A stretch of DNA of 64,000 bases from a virus, in IMG/VR virus record IMGVR_UViG_3300026531_000001, positions 16,754 through 80,753 of that record. The stretch is one strand, 5' to 3'. The notes beneath the pieces were generated by a model, which searched no databases, had not been told where the DNA came from, and saw nothing but the letters and a program-made list of their open reading frames with translations. Position numbers and translations under genes: made by a program. Positions 1 to 9,218 of this stretch are shown in pieces. Each line of letters opens with the position of its first letter. Position 1 is the first letter of the stretch.

Positions 1-1
1 C

Positions 2-1672
2 AGCTCTTATATCTTCGGTGAAAACTACGGCGCAACGGATGACCTGCCGAGCGAACCGGCACCGCCAGCATGGTACAAGGGCGGTTCGGTGGACCTTTGG
101 AACTCCAGCAATAATAACTATCTGCTGTGGGACTTTAGCCTAGAGCCAAACACTACGTACACATTCAGCTTCTACTACAAGAAGCTCGGCGACGACGACT
201 GGACCGCTAACCTGGATGCTGGTTCTGGCACCAGCGGCTCGAGCGCCTATGACCTGTACCAGGATGCCGACGGCTTGCCAGCCGCGCTGGGCACCTGGGC
301 GCGCAAGGTCATTACATTCACGACTACCAGTAGCGGGGTGGTGCACATCTACCTGGGCGGGCGCGGATCGTGGGACGGCTCAGAACACCAGCGTGGTCTA
401 CGCGTCGCATTCCCCCAGCTGGAGCAGGGAGACAGCGCTACGGCGTGGCGGCCGCCGCGGTTCTGGGTATATCACGAGCTACCCGCCCCCATAACGATTG
501 ACGAAACGATAGACCCGAACACCAACTACGCGTCATTGCTAACCGTAGCGCTGCCGGGTAGCGCCGTGGCATTCAAGCTCGACGCGCGTCCCAACTGGAC
601 CGATGTGTCCATCTCTCCCCGGTCACGCCGCACCTGGCAAGGTCCGGTTGCCCCCAATACATCAGACACGACGACGATGGAGCCCAGCTATGACGTTGGT
701 GGGGCCTCTCACCCTATGCTCGCCATGGTGGAACCGCGTCCTAACCCCGGGCTGGGGCTGCAGTTCTATTCCGTGGTGCGTTATGGATCGGACACCCCAC
801 GCACGCGCGTTGAGATACGCGGCGTCTGGGTCAAGCACAAACAGATAGGCGGCCTCCTAAAGGCCGACTCGAGCGCCACCTCCGGAGCGGGGCACACCAA
901 AACGGTCGCGTGGCGGGTTACGGACCTCGGCAACCACCAATTCCGGGCGGTGTTCGCAACTACGAACCTCGGCCCATACGCTGAGCACACTCACGCCGTA
1001 GATGTCTACTGGCACAGCGCCGCCAATGAGCTGATATACGACAACTCGCAAAACTCGACCTCCAACCAGTCCGACGTGCGGCCGCATACCTCTATCGGAG
1101 TTCTCAGCTTGGACCTCCACCAGGATGAGGATCTCTTCATTGATGCAATCGGCAATGCGCAGGGTCTCGCCCTGGCCTTCTACCAAGCCGGCGCATACAA
1201 GGTGCCTCTCGTCCTGGCCGACTTCCTCGACCCCCCGGCGCCGGGTGACGACGGCAGCGTATGGGCGCGGTGGGGCATGCTAACACCGCACAACCGTGTG
1301 GGATACAAAATCGCGGCAGCCGGCCCACTGGCCCGTTCATACCAGATCGCGGCCGGGCGCAATTTTCATACTCCCACCGGGTGGAACCACTCATATGCCA
1401 CCGGGGAAGCGCCTATACCATACTTCGAGTTCACGCTCGGGGTCAGGGTCATGGATCGCTTGCACCTGTTTGAACCATACGTCGCTCGCTCCGACTCCGT
1501 TGCCTCTAACCGAGGGCGCCTAGCCAATATCCGCGTCGCTCGAGGTGACGCCTTCAACGCCAACCTTGGCGACAGCTGGCTAGCTCAGGACGGCAGTCGC
1601 TATGTGTTCATCTGGAAAGAAGCGATGTTCTACGGCGAGTCGGATGAGCATTTGCTGTTCATCAAGCCATAG
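2..1672 (+). CDS. Virion surface/tail protein, 5' end outside window
   Basis: The reading frame is open from base 2 with no stop before 1672, so the gene begins left of the window; the visible part is 556 residues. The GTG at base 89 is an internal codon, not a credible start. The visible N-terminus (TYTFSFYYKK, then VHIYLGGRGSW) looks like a carbohydrate-binding-type beta-sandwich, as in tail-tip and adhesin proteins; the rest is beta-rich, full of Tyr/Trp/Asn, with no catalytic motif I recognise. It is followed after 9 nt, with an AGGAGG ribosome binding site, by another virion protein, so it belongs to the tail operon. Virion role is inferred from position and composition. Confidence 0.7.
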   Translation, partial: SSYIFGENYGATDDLPSEPAPPAWYKGGSVDLWNSSNNNYLLWDFSLEPNTTYTFSFYYKKLGDDDWTANLDAGSGTSGSSAYDLYQDADGLPAALGTWARKVITFTTTSSGVVHIYLGGRGSWDGSEHQRGLRVAFPQLEQGDSATAWRPPRFWVYHELPAPITIDETIDPNTNYASLLTVALPGSAVAFKLDARPNWTDVSISPRSRRTWQGPVAPNTSDTTTMEPSYDVGGASHPMLAMVEPRPNPGLGLQFYSVVRYGSDTPRTRVEIRGVWVKHKQIGGLLKADSSATSGAGHTKTVAWRVTDLGNHQFRAVFATTNLGPYAEHTHAVDVYWHSAANELIYDNSQNSTSNQSDVRPHTSIGVLSLDLHQDEDLFIDAIGNAQGLALAFYQAGAYKVPLVLADFLDPPAPGDDGSVWARWGMLTPHNRVGYKIAAAGPLARSYQIAAGRNFHTPTGWNHSYATGEAPIPYFEFTLGVRVMDRLHLFEPYVARSDSVASNRGRLANIRVARGDAFNANLGDSWLAQDGSRYVFIWKEAMFYGESDEHLLFIKP

Positions 1673-1681
1673 GAGGCACGC

Positions 1682-3829
1682 ATGCCCAAGTATTCTGCAA
1701 ACCTCGCATCCCCTTTCACCATCGGCCAGCTGGCCGATCAGTACAAGACCGCCTTCGACACCCTTGGCTGGGGTACCGGCAAAGTTAGTATTCAGGGCGG
1801 CTACCGGTTCACCAGCCAGCAGGCCGACGACTCTGCCGACACGCCGATCTCCATTACTCCCGACGGAGCGGTGGCAGCGCCCGACTCCATTACCAGCATC
1901 ACGGGAGCCGACTGGGTAGACAACTACGCCGGCAAGGTCTACGTCTACCCCGTTACCGACGGTCATCACCGCTGGCCGCTGCTCTTCTATCTGCCCGGCT
2001 TGCGGGCTTTCCGCATCACGTTTACGCCAGTGCACCGCGCCGACGGCGCCGACAGCGGCCCCTTTTCCGATCTGGACATACACGCGATGGATTCGGTGTA
2101 CAGCAACAACGCCAGCGACATCACCACATCGGCTCGAGCCGCCAGCCTCAAAGACTCCAATTGGGGAAGCGATTACACGATCGGACAGTCCTACACAACG
2201 TTATGGAGCCACGACGCCCTTGGCGGCGACGCTGAGGTAGCCCAGCACGCCCTGATTTACGCCAAGAACGTCGTCCTGCGGATTGACAAGATCGAGTACA
2301 TCGTGACCCCGGACGCCTTCGGAGTGCAGGGCCCCAACCTCGACGGCCCGCTCTTCGAGTTCCGCTTTCTCGACGGTTCCGGCTACGCCTACGGGGTCAT
2401 GCAGCCGCTACCGGTCAAAGACGCCTATCGGCCGCGCGTGATCCTATTGCCCCCGCACTACCAACGCGAGAGCGGCTTTTCGCATCTGGATGATTGGAAG
2501 CCGACCCATCTAATAAACCTCCTCTTCAACGCCTTTCGTGAGGACGACCTGCAACAGGTTGGCATCTTCAATAGCGGGCTTCCGGTTTATGCAGTAGTCA
2601 AGCACTATTCATACGGTGCCGACCTGAACGTGTTTTTGGCGTCCAATGACGATCACCGGGGATTTGCCTTGCGCAGTGTCCAGTCCGGCTCGAGCTCCAT
2701 TCACGTCGTTGCCGATCGGGTAGACAAGTCGTCAATCTATCCCGCCAACCCTACGACCGTACCCGAACGGCGCGAACATCTGCGCTGGCTCTATACGGAT
2801 TACGACAACTACAGCACGGCCACGCGCGCGCCGGCTCGTACCGGATGGCTCATCAAGGTAGAGGGGCAGACGCGCATACTGCAACGAGGCGGCGTGGATT
2901 TGGTGTTTGCTCCGTATAGCAATACCTACACATTCGCGTTATACAGGGTCAGCCGCAATACAGACGGCGAGCTGATCTATGAGGAAAAAGTGGCCGACAT
3001 CGCCATGACAGGCAACGGCACTTCAGGCGTCGGCAAGATCAGTTTCGATGCGCTTGGCTTGAGCCTCGACACCGGATACTACCTGCTCGTTCCGCCGTCC
3101 AACTTGCGACCGGTCGGCACGCGCGGTATTCCCAGCTCTAGGAGCCCGGTCGGCACCGGAGCGCGCATGCTGGGCCCGGTAGTATGCCGCGATCTATCCG
3201 ACGACTCCGGCTGGACCGCTGGATCCACGGTGCTCAACGTCACCGGTAACGACTTTTCTATTGCTCCCAGCAACGCCTCCATACACGGCAGCTTGAGCTT
3301 ATGGCTCGAGTTCGACGTGGGCGATACCCCAAGCAACCGGGTTACGTCATATGCCGAAGACTTGGCGCTGGTCACGCACTCGCCCGGTGACAGCACACCC
3401 AAACCCCACCAGTATGAGCTCTTGCCGCTGGAAAATACGGAATACACCAGCAACGGCAACTGGGCCTATGGCGCCTTCATGCCGTTCATACTCGATCGCG
3501 CCCTAGCTGGCGTTGAACCCGGTTACGTCTGGCAACTCTCGCCGCTCCCTGGGTGGTTCAGCGGTGCTCGCGGCTACTATACGACTGCCCGAAGCGCACC
3601 CACACTCGAGTTCGAGCCCGACGTAACCGAGCGCTTCCCCGCCTGGATGGACCGGCCGTACCGCGACAGCCTACCGCTCGAGCGGCTAGTTATGCGGCCA
3701 ACAAGAGACGTCGCGGCTGGCAATAGCCATTCCAACGCCGACGGGTCGGAGGATTTCGTGGCTTTCATCAGCCGGCGCGACAGCAACCGCCCCTGGAGCG
3801 TCTGCTTCCACGTCGAAGCGGAGGACTAG
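1682..3829 (+). CDS. Large virion (tail/baseplate) protein, family not recognised
   Basis: 715 residues, ATG start preceded by AGGAGG at a normal distance. The protein is beta-rich, with many Asp/Tyr/Ser and no signal peptide, transmembrane segment or enzymatic motif. It sits between two other large structural genes (9 nt after the previous one, 3 nt before the next), upstream of a gpI-like tail protein and fibres. By position it is a baseplate, tail-tip or receptor-binding component. No domain can be named from sequence alone. Confidence 0.75.
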   Translation: MPKYSANLASPFTIGQLADQYKTAFDTLGWGTGKVSIQGGYRFTSQQADDSADTPISITPDGAVAAPDSITSITGADWVDNYAGKVYVYPVTDGHHRWPLLFYLPGLRAFRITFTPVHRADGADSGPFSDLDIHAMDSVYSNNASDITTSARAASLKDSNWGSDYTIGQSYTTLWSHDALGGDAEVAQHALIYAKNVVLRIDKIEYIVTPDAFGVQGPNLDGPLFEFRFLDGSGYAYGVMQPLPVKDAYRPRVILLPPHYQRESGFSHLDDWKPTHLINLLFNAFREDDLQQVGIFNSGLPVYAVVKHYSYGADLNVFLASNDDHRGFALRSVQSGSSSIHVVADRVDKSSIYPANPTTVPERREHLRWLYTDYDNYSTATRAPARTGWLIKVEGQTRILQRGGVDLVFAPYSNTYTFALYRVSRNTDGELIYEEKVADIAMTGNGTSGVGKISFDALGLSLDTGYYLLVPPSNLRPVGTRGIPSSRSPVGTGARMLGPVVCRDLSDDSGWTAGSTVLNVTGNDFSIAPSNASIHGSLSLWLEFDVGDTPSNRVTSYAEDLALVTHSPGDSTPKPHQYELLPLENTEYTSNGNWAYGAFMPFILDRALAGVEPGYVWQLSPLPGWFSGARGYYTTARSAPTLEFEPDVTERFPAWMDRPYRDSLPLERLVMRPTRDVAAGNSHSNADGSEDFVAFISRRDSNRPWSVCFHVEAED

Positions 3830-3832
3830 ACC

Positions 3833-6031
3833 ATGCCCTTGTGGAGTCTCACACCGACCGATGAGGACGTACAGCATGCGCGCGCAGCCGCCGCATCTCG
3901 ATCCCGCATCCAGGCCCGCTACTGGCGCAATGCCAGCACGCCGGGCCTCATGGACGACGGTACGGGTACCACGTTCCACTTGGCATTCCGGCGCCTAACG
4001 GACGCGCCTGCCGGTTCGGTTACCTGGCTCTACGACCAGACCAACGTAGTCAACTCGCTTTACCCGGCAATCACCCTGCGCAAGGCGCTCTCGCTACGCG
4101 CCGGCCTCGTGGCGGCGCTCGAGCCGGCGGTATTGAGCCTCGAGGTCACCCCGGTAGATGACGACACCGCGCGACTTACAGTAGTGCTCGACAAACCAGG
4201 CTCGATCAGCATGTTCCTCAAGGGACTCGATGCCGATGGCAACGAAACTGGCCTCATCACTGCTGGCGACGGGGCAGACGGCACCGGCTCCAAAACCCTC
4301 ACCATGGACTTCCCCCGGCAGGACGGCCTCTACCGGATCGTGGTGCGTGCGGGTATGACCAAGTACGCCCGCGACTACAACGCCGACACCCCCACCAGCG
4401 CGCTCTCGACCTACGCCTCTGCCGCAAACGACGTGATGGGCGGGAGTTACCAGACCGGAGTGCTCGACGGGCGCTACGCCTTCGCCAGCGCTATCTATCC
4501 TCTGGCCGATCCGTACGGTTTTGATTCGGACGCAGTTCTCAACGGCCCCGACTGGGACACTGACGCCACCCGGCAGGCCATGGTGCAGACCATCGCCGAC
4601 CGCTCGAGCATTGATACCGCCAAGCGCTTCCTCGACGCCATGGTGGACAAGGGCGCTTCGCCGTATGACGCCAGCAACACTGACCCCGACTACTACAAGA
4701 ACAAGGCGGTGCCCGCCACCGACGAAGTGTACCAGGCGGGCGGCGTCGGAGCCTATCACGATGTGTACGGTGCCTACCCGTCGTTTACCTATGACACCAC
4801 CAGTAACGACGGCAGCTATTTGTCCGGCCTCAAAAACGACTTCATCAGCGCGATCCAAACAGACGCGGACGCCGCAGGCTACGATCGCGCCTACGGCGAG
4901 GTATACCAGGCCGCGCACGACGCCGAGATCACGGGCGGGCTTCCCGAGGGCGCGACCGCTTGGCCGACCACCACATCTTCGGGGCAGGCAGCGGCCGTCG
5001 CTAGGCATGTGTATGAGTCTGGCTTCGCTCGAGCGGCCCAGGAAATCTACGATGCCGGGCGCACCGACGGCTACGACTGGCGCGTAAGTGTAGACCCGGC
5101 GCTCGAGCCCGGCACCAGCGGCTACGTGACCCAGTACCGCAACCAGGCCGACCCCTACAAGGCCAAGATGCAAGCCACGGGCAAGATTGCGGGGCTCAAG
5201 TTCTTCCTGGATTACATCGCCGCACAGTACGCCTACAGCTACGATGCCAGCAACGCCGCGGGCCTCGACGACGCCGACTACACCACCTACCTCGAGGGCG
5301 AACGCAACGGCGCCGTGGGCGTGGTCTACGACACCGGCCGCGCCAATGGCTACCGCGAGCTCTATGACGTGGGCGTCAGCCTCTTCAAGTTCAGCTACGA
5401 CTCCCAGCTCGATGCTGCCGGACTGAGCTCGATCAAGGACTCTTTCCTGACCGCGGTGTACTCCTATGGGGTGACGGCGGCCCTCCAGGAGCAGTACGAC
5501 CTCGGGACGAGCACCTACTTCAACGACCTGACCGACTACCCGACCGTGCGCGACCCCAGCTATGTGACCCGCACCCAGTACCTGGACACGCTGGCCGCGC
5601 ACCTGCGGGGGCTACAGGGCGACTTTTTCACCCGCGTCTACGAATCGGGCGTGATCTACGTCTACCGCGACCGCATCTACCCCCTGGCCGAGCCTTTCGG
5701 GTTCACCTTCGACCGTACCCAGAAGCAGGCGAGCTACTACGCCGACCTCGAGCCCGACTTCATTGAGGCGCTCCGGGAAGGCTATGCGGGCGGTCACATC
5801 GTTCGCGTAATCCGTAACTACGACCCGGCAACCTACACCGCTCATGTGGAAGTGGAGCTCTCCCGGCCGGAAGGCGTGGTGCTTTATGTAACCGACGACA
5901 ACGGCAACCAGATCGGTAGCGTGCTCGAGTCGCTAATCCCCCAAACCGTGCACACATTCGTCTTCCCCCTCGTTCCCAACGTGGATGAGGTGCTGCTGCA
6001 CATAGAGCTCAGCAACCTGGAGGAGGATTGA
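3833..6031 (+). CDS. Repetitive tail/fibre protein with matching end domains
   Basis: 732 residues. Three layers are visible. Residues about 95-180 form a beta domain (LTVVLDKPGSISMFL), and the last about 90 residues contain a similar domain (VEVELSRPEGVVLYV), so the two ends look homologous. Between them lies a long Tyr/Asp/Ala-rich region with an imperfect repeat of roughly 60-75 residues, built on a pattern like YxFxYD, YxxxL, FxxAVYxxG and YRxxYxxG. It sits directly downstream of another virion gene and 33 nt upstream of the gpI-like gene. A fibre or baseplate spacer is likely; the repeat fold is unknown to me. Confidence 0.75.
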   Translation: MPLWSLTPTDEDVQHARAAAASRSRIQARYWRNASTPGLMDDGTGTTFHLAFRRLTDAPAGSVTWLYDQTNVVNSLYPAITLRKALSLRAGLVAALEPAVLSLEVTPVDDDTARLTVVLDKPGSISMFLKGLDADGNETGLITAGDGADGTGSKTLTMDFPRQDGLYRIVVRAGMTKYARDYNADTPTSALSTYASAANDVMGGSYQTGVLDGRYAFASAIYPLADPYGFDSDAVLNGPDWDTDATRQAMVQTIADRSSIDTAKRFLDAMVDKGASPYDASNTDPDYYKNKAVPATDEVYQAGGVGAYHDVYGAYPSFTYDTTSNDGSYLSGLKNDFISAIQTDADAAGYDRAYGEVYQAAHDAEITGGLPEGATAWPTTTSSGQAAAVARHVYESGFARAAQEIYDAGRTDGYDWRVSVDPALEPGTSGYVTQYRNQADPYKAKMQATGKIAGLKFFLDYIAAQYAYSYDASNAAGLDDADYTTYLEGERNGAVGVVYDTGRANGYRELYDVGVSLFKFSYDSQLDAAGLSSIKDSFLTAVYSYGVTAALQEQYDLGTSTYFNDLTDYPTVRDPSYVTRTQYLDTLAAHLRGLQGDFFTRVYESGVIYVYRDRIYPLAEPFGFTFDRTQKQASYYADLEPDFIEALREGYAGGHIVRVIRNYDPATYTAHVEVELSRPEGVVLYVTDDNGNQIGSVLESLIPQTVHTFVFPLVPNVDEVLLHIELSNLEED

Positions 6032-6037
6032 GCGATA

Positions 6038-6064
6038 GCCGACTACGGCGGCTAGGGTACCCCT
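6038..6064 (+). promoter_or_regulatory. Late-type promoter (weak upstream box)
   Basis: TAGGGT at 6053-6058, then 6 nt, then the ATG at 6065; there is no ribosome binding site, so the transcript would be leaderless. The upstream box, 15 nt before TAGGGT, is GCCGA, a poor match to the KACSR consensus of the family. Confidence 0.55.
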
Positions 6065-6772
6065 ATGGCAGATCCCACTCCCCTGACTAACCCGGGCCAG
6101 GATCATGTAGTCGTAACGCTGCCCCTGCAATCTGCGGCAGGAGTGGATGAGACAACTACATCCGGGCGACAGTGGCGCCTCCCCCCGTGGCTGCCGCTCA
6201 AGGGGATCACGGCGGACCTCATGGACGCCCTCGACGCGGGTCTGCAGCGCGTGGACCTGGGGGCTCTAGACCAGCTCGACGTACAAACGGCTACCTGGGA
6301 GTGGCTGGACTACCACGCGCGCCTCTATGGGCTCGAGCCCCGCTTCCCGGGTGAGGCCGACGCAGTATTGCGCCAGCGCATCCTGGGCGAGCTGCGGCTG
6401 CCACGCACTACTCCTGAGGCCATCGAGACCGCCATCGAAATGGCCTTCCCGGGCACCACGGCCACCGTCTTCGACTGGACCACCGTCGAGACCAAGGGTG
6501 GGTACACCATCCGGCGATGGGACGGCACCTACCACTGGGACGGCGCCGTCAACTTCAACCCCGGGGGGCCCTATGAAAACTTGCGTTACTACCTTGGCGT
6601 ATTGATAGTGCGGCTCGAGGGCGGCCCCTACGACCTCGAGGTGGTGCGGAGCATTGTGGACCGCTTCCGTCCCGCCGGGGCGCTGCCGCATTACGAGGTC
6701 CTGGGCTCGAGCACCATCCCGCTCGACGGCACCCGTATCCTCAACGGCAACTGGGTGCTCAACTCAACCTGA
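6065..6772 (+). CDS. Tail protein, P2 gpI / DUF2313-like
   Basis: 235 residues. The N-terminal half (LPPWLPLKG, then WEWLDYHARLYGLE) followed by RILGELRLPRTTPEAIETAI is characteristic of phage tail protein I / YmfQ-type baseplate proteins, in which a helical segment is followed by a conserved leucine/proline hinge that precedes tail fibre attachment. In P2-like phages gpI links the baseplate wedge to the fibre. The next two genes are fibre-like, which agrees. The start is fixed by the leaderless promoter 6 nt upstream. Confidence 0.75.
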   Translation: MADPTPLTNPGQDHVVVTLPLQSAAGVDETTTSGRQWRLPPWLPLKGITADLMDALDAGLQRVDLGALDQLDVQTATWEWLDYHARLYGLEPRFPGEADAVLRQRILGELRLPRTTPEAIETAIEMAFPGTTATVFDWTTVETKGGYTIRRWDGTYHWDGAVNFNPGGPYENLRYYLGVLIVRLEGGPYDLEVVRSIVDRFRPAGALPHYEVLGSSTIPLDGTRILNGNWVLNST

Positions 6773-6797
6773 CCGCGCGCGTGAATAGGGTGGCGGC
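6771..6797 (+). promoter_or_regulatory. Late-type promoter
   Basis: GACCG at 6771, 10 nt, TAGGGT at 6786-6791, then GGCGGC and the ATG at 6798. This is a full match to the 16-member family, with no ribosome binding site. Confidence 0.7.
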
Positions 6798-7823
6798 ATG
6801 GCACTGACCGGCGACCCCAATGGGACTATGAGCCTGGAGCTCTACGAGGTCCAGACCACGGACCCCGTACATCCCAGCATGGTGAACCCCCAGCTACAAA
6901 TGCTGGTGACGAACGACGCCGTGTTGAAGAAGCGACTCGACGTTATCGAGGCGGCCGGCGTGCTGGCGCTTCCAGGCCGCGTGAGCGCGCTCGAGGCCAT
7001 CAACGCCGAGACCCGGCTGACCGCGCTTGAGGCGGTAAATGCCGGCACCCGCTTGGACGCGCTCGAAGCGGTGCGCGCGAACGACCGCCTCAACGTCCTC
7101 GAGGGAGCCGTAAACACGCTGGACGGCCGCATCTCCGACCTGGAGGCCATAGATGCCGACGCGCGACTGGATGCGCTCGAGCAGGCGCAGGGGGCCACTA
7201 TGGTCTACACCAGCAGTCCGCCCCTGGACGCCGCAATCGGGGCGCGCTGGCTTCGCCCCTTCAATGGCACGATCATCACGCTCACCAAAGCACGCGTAGA
7301 GGGAGGGCGTAACGTCTGGGTCACGGAGCCGCAGGCGATCAGCCTGCACGCGGCTTCGATCGGCACCGACGCGGGCGTGAGCGACCGTTGGGCGCTTCCG
7401 GGCAGCATGTTCGGCATGACCGTAAACCGCGCCATTGCCACCCGCATCAGATACAAATACACGGTGCAGGCGCTAGGTGTGGGGATGGACTATCGGGCTC
7501 GAGCGTGGTGGCGCGTTCCCGGGGGCGCGTCGCCGAAGGGTCGCGGCTCCAGCTCGGGTGTAGACCCCGGAGACGAAGGGGCGCCGAACAACACCTCAGG
7601 AGCCACCCTGGTCCTCAACGCCACTGCCAGCGGTTTTCAAAACCACCTCATAGATCATGAGCAGGGCGAATACACCGTAGACTCGCTCACGCCCCTGACT
7701 CCTGGCCTACAGATCTGGGTGCAGGCATGGCGCGACACGGCAGGGTGGGGGTCCGACAACAACATCCGCGGTAACACACAGGTATTCCTAGACGTGAGCT
7801 TCATAGTGGAGCTGCTGCAGTAA
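6798..7823 (+). CDS. Tail fibre with coiled-coil LEA repeats
   Basis: 341 residues. The N-terminus (YEVQTTDPVHPSMVNPQLQ) resembles the N-terminus of the next gene and is probably the tail-attachment part. Residues about 55-135 contain tandem 14-residue units of the type RLxALEAxNAxT, predicted to form a trimeric coiled coil. The C-terminal about 200 residues form a beta-rich head domain unlike that of the neighbour. Architecture of attachment region, coiled coil and globular head is typical of short tail fibres or tailspikes, but no receptor specificity can be read. Confidence 0.75.
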   Translation: MALTGDPNGTMSLELYEVQTTDPVHPSMVNPQLQMLVTNDAVLKKRLDVIEAAGVLALPGRVSALEAINAETRLTALEAVNAGTRLDALEAVRANDRLNVLEGAVNTLDGRISDLEAIDADARLDALEQAQGATMVYTSSPPLDAAIGARWLRPFNGTIITLTKARVEGGRNVWVTEPQAISLHAASIGTDAGVSDRWALPGSMFGMTVNRAIATRIRYKYTVQALGVGMDYRARAWWRVPGGASPKGRGSSSGVDPGDEGAPNNTSGATLVLNATASGFQNHLIDHEQGEYTVDSLTPLTPGLQIWVQAWRDTAGWGSDNNIRGNTQVFLDVSFIVELLQ

Positions 7824-7834
7824 CGGAGGCCCTC

Positions 7835-8701
7835 ATGGACCTGATCGGCAACGAAAACGGAACCTTCAGAGACCGCGTGCGCGCGCTCGAGACGACCGAC
7901 CCGGCACACCCGAACACCTGGAACCCGCAGTTCCAGGACCTGATCAACAATGACGCCATCCTCTACCGGATGGTGCAGGAGCTGGGCGGCGCCGGGGGCT
8001 TGGCCCCACGGGTAGCCGCGCTTGAAGCCCTGAACATAGGCCCGCGGTTGGACGCGCTCGAGGCCATCAATGCCGACGCACGGCTGGATGCGCTCGAGGC
8101 GCTCAACCTGGGAGACATAAACAACACCCTCAGCTCCCTCTCCAATCGCATGGACTCGCTTGAGTCGTGGGCGGCAACGGTGGACCCGGACAACGACGGC
8201 ATCGGCTGGGACGATGTGCAGAACAAGCCCTCCGAGTTCACCCCCGCCGCACACACCCACCCTCTCGCCGAAATCAGCGACTGGCCGACGGATGTGGACG
8301 CCACGGAAGTGGGCTACCTCGACGGCGTGACCGGTCCCATCCAGACCCAGCTCGACGCCAAGGCGGACCAGACCGCACTCAACGACCACCTGAACGCCGC
8401 CGATCCACACCCCCAGTACCTCACCGAGTCCGAAGGGGACGCGCGATACACCAGGACCAACGCTGCAACGCCGAACGCGCTCACGGTAGGCTCGAGCCCC
8501 TATGAGTACCAGAACCCGGGGCCCAACCCCGTCGCCGTGATCGTACAGGGCGGCGACCCGAGCCTGCTCGAGTTCAGCCGCGATGGGAACACCTACTACG
8601 ACCTGGGGGTGACGGCGGGCATGGTCTATCTGGCACCCAGCGACCGCGTGCGAGTCACCTACGGCTCCAACGCGCCAACCATGACGGTAGTGCCGCTATA
8701 G
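7835..8701 (+). CDS. Second tail fibre, paralogous N-terminus
   Basis: 288 residues. The N-terminus (ALETTDPAHPNTWNPQFQD) parallels the preceding fibre. The same LEA coiled-coil units follow (RLDALEAINADARLDALEA), then the segment WDDVQNKPSEFTPAAHTHP and DPHPQYLTESEGDARYTR, signatures of long-tail-fibre shafts in many phages, and a short beta-rich tip. It has a ribosome binding site (GGAGG) 6-7 nt before its ATG and lies 11 nt after the first fibre. The pair probably arose by duplication of the attachment/coiled-coil part followed by exchange of the tip. Confidence 0.85.
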   Translation: MDLIGNENGTFRDRVRALETTDPAHPNTWNPQFQDLINNDAILYRMVQELGGAGGLAPRVAALEALNIGPRLDALEAINADARLDALEALNLGDINNTLSSLSNRMDSLESWAATVDPDNDGIGWDDVQNKPSEFTPAAHTHPLAEISDWPTDVDATEVGYLDGVTGPIQTQLDAKADQTALNDHLNAADPHPQYLTESEGDARYTRTNAATPNALTVGSSPYEYQNPGPNPVAVIVQGGDPSLLEFSRDGNTYYDLGVTAGMVYLAPSDRVRVTYGSNAPTMTVVPL

Positions 8702-8708
8702 CCCGTCT

Positions 8709-8735
8709 GACGGCTACAGACCTGAAGGTGCGGGC
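8709..8735 (+). promoter_or_regulatory. Late-type promoter of the lysis cassette
   Basis: GACGG at 8709, 10 nt, GAAGGT at 8724-8729, GCGGGC, ATG at 8736. Spacing is identical to the other family members; the -10 begins with G instead of T. Confidence 0.55.
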
Positions 8736-9185
8736 ATGGAACGCCTCACCGCCTTCATTCTCTCGATCGCCGACAGCTTGAGCCGCCTCACCGACCTGCT
8801 ACTCATCAAACTGATCGTAGGGGTACTGATCTGGGTATATTCCCCATGGCGAGAGGCGTACGGCATTTTAGGTGCCCTTGTCGCCCTCGACTTCCTTACC
8901 GGCGTGGTAGCCGCCCGGCACAGGGGGCGCCACATCACCAGCGCCATCATGGCCACCAAGACCGGCGCCAAGCTGGTGGTCTATGGTACCGCCCTGGCCG
9001 CAATCAATCTGGCTGAGCGCGGTGTCGGCCTCGGAGCCCTATTCACGAGCGTAGGCCTAGGCATGCTGATAGTGACCGAGGCCCTTTCCATCCTGGAAAA
9101 CCTGCAACTCATCTATCCCGATCTACCCATTCTGCAACGCCTCGAGGCCATGCTACGAGATCGCGCACCGAGGTCCGACGTTTAG
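8736..9185 (+). CDS. Holin, toxin secretion/phage lysis holin family
   Basis: 149 residues with three hydrophobic segments (about 25-60, 80-100, 105-130) and the motif ALDFLTGVVAARHRGRHITS followed by KTGAKLVVYG, which matches the holin family with a D-x-x-T-G cytoplasmic turn and a basic linker. It would permeabilise the inner membrane late in infection. It opens a cassette with the candidate endolysin two genes downstream. Leaderless start at 6 nt from the -10. Confidence 0.85.
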   Translation: MERLTAFILSIADSLSRLTDLLLIKLIVGVLIWVYSPWREAYGILGALVALDFLTGVVAARHRGRHITSAIMATKTGAKLVVYGTALAAINLAERGVGLGALFTSVGLGMLIVTEALSILENLQLIYPDLPILQRLEAMLRDRAPRSDV

Positions 9186-9191
9186 TAGCCT

Positions 9192-9218
9192 GACCACCGC
9201 CGTTTCTACGGTGGCGGC
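9192..9218 (+). promoter_or_regulatory. Late-type promoter
   Basis: GACCA at 9192, 10 nt, TACGGT at 9207-9212, GGCGGC, ATG at 9219. CCGCC/GGCGG arms flank the -10 and could form a small hairpin. Confidence 0.7.

Noticed and set aside
89-91. GTG as start of the first gene
   Set aside because: The same frame is open to the left edge of the window with matching coding character, so the gene is truncated and this codon is internal.
4094-5602. Long open frame opposite the repetitive tail gene
   Set aside because: It is antisense to a well-supported gene, is Gly/Val/Ala-rich as expected from GC-rich shadows, and lacks a start signal.
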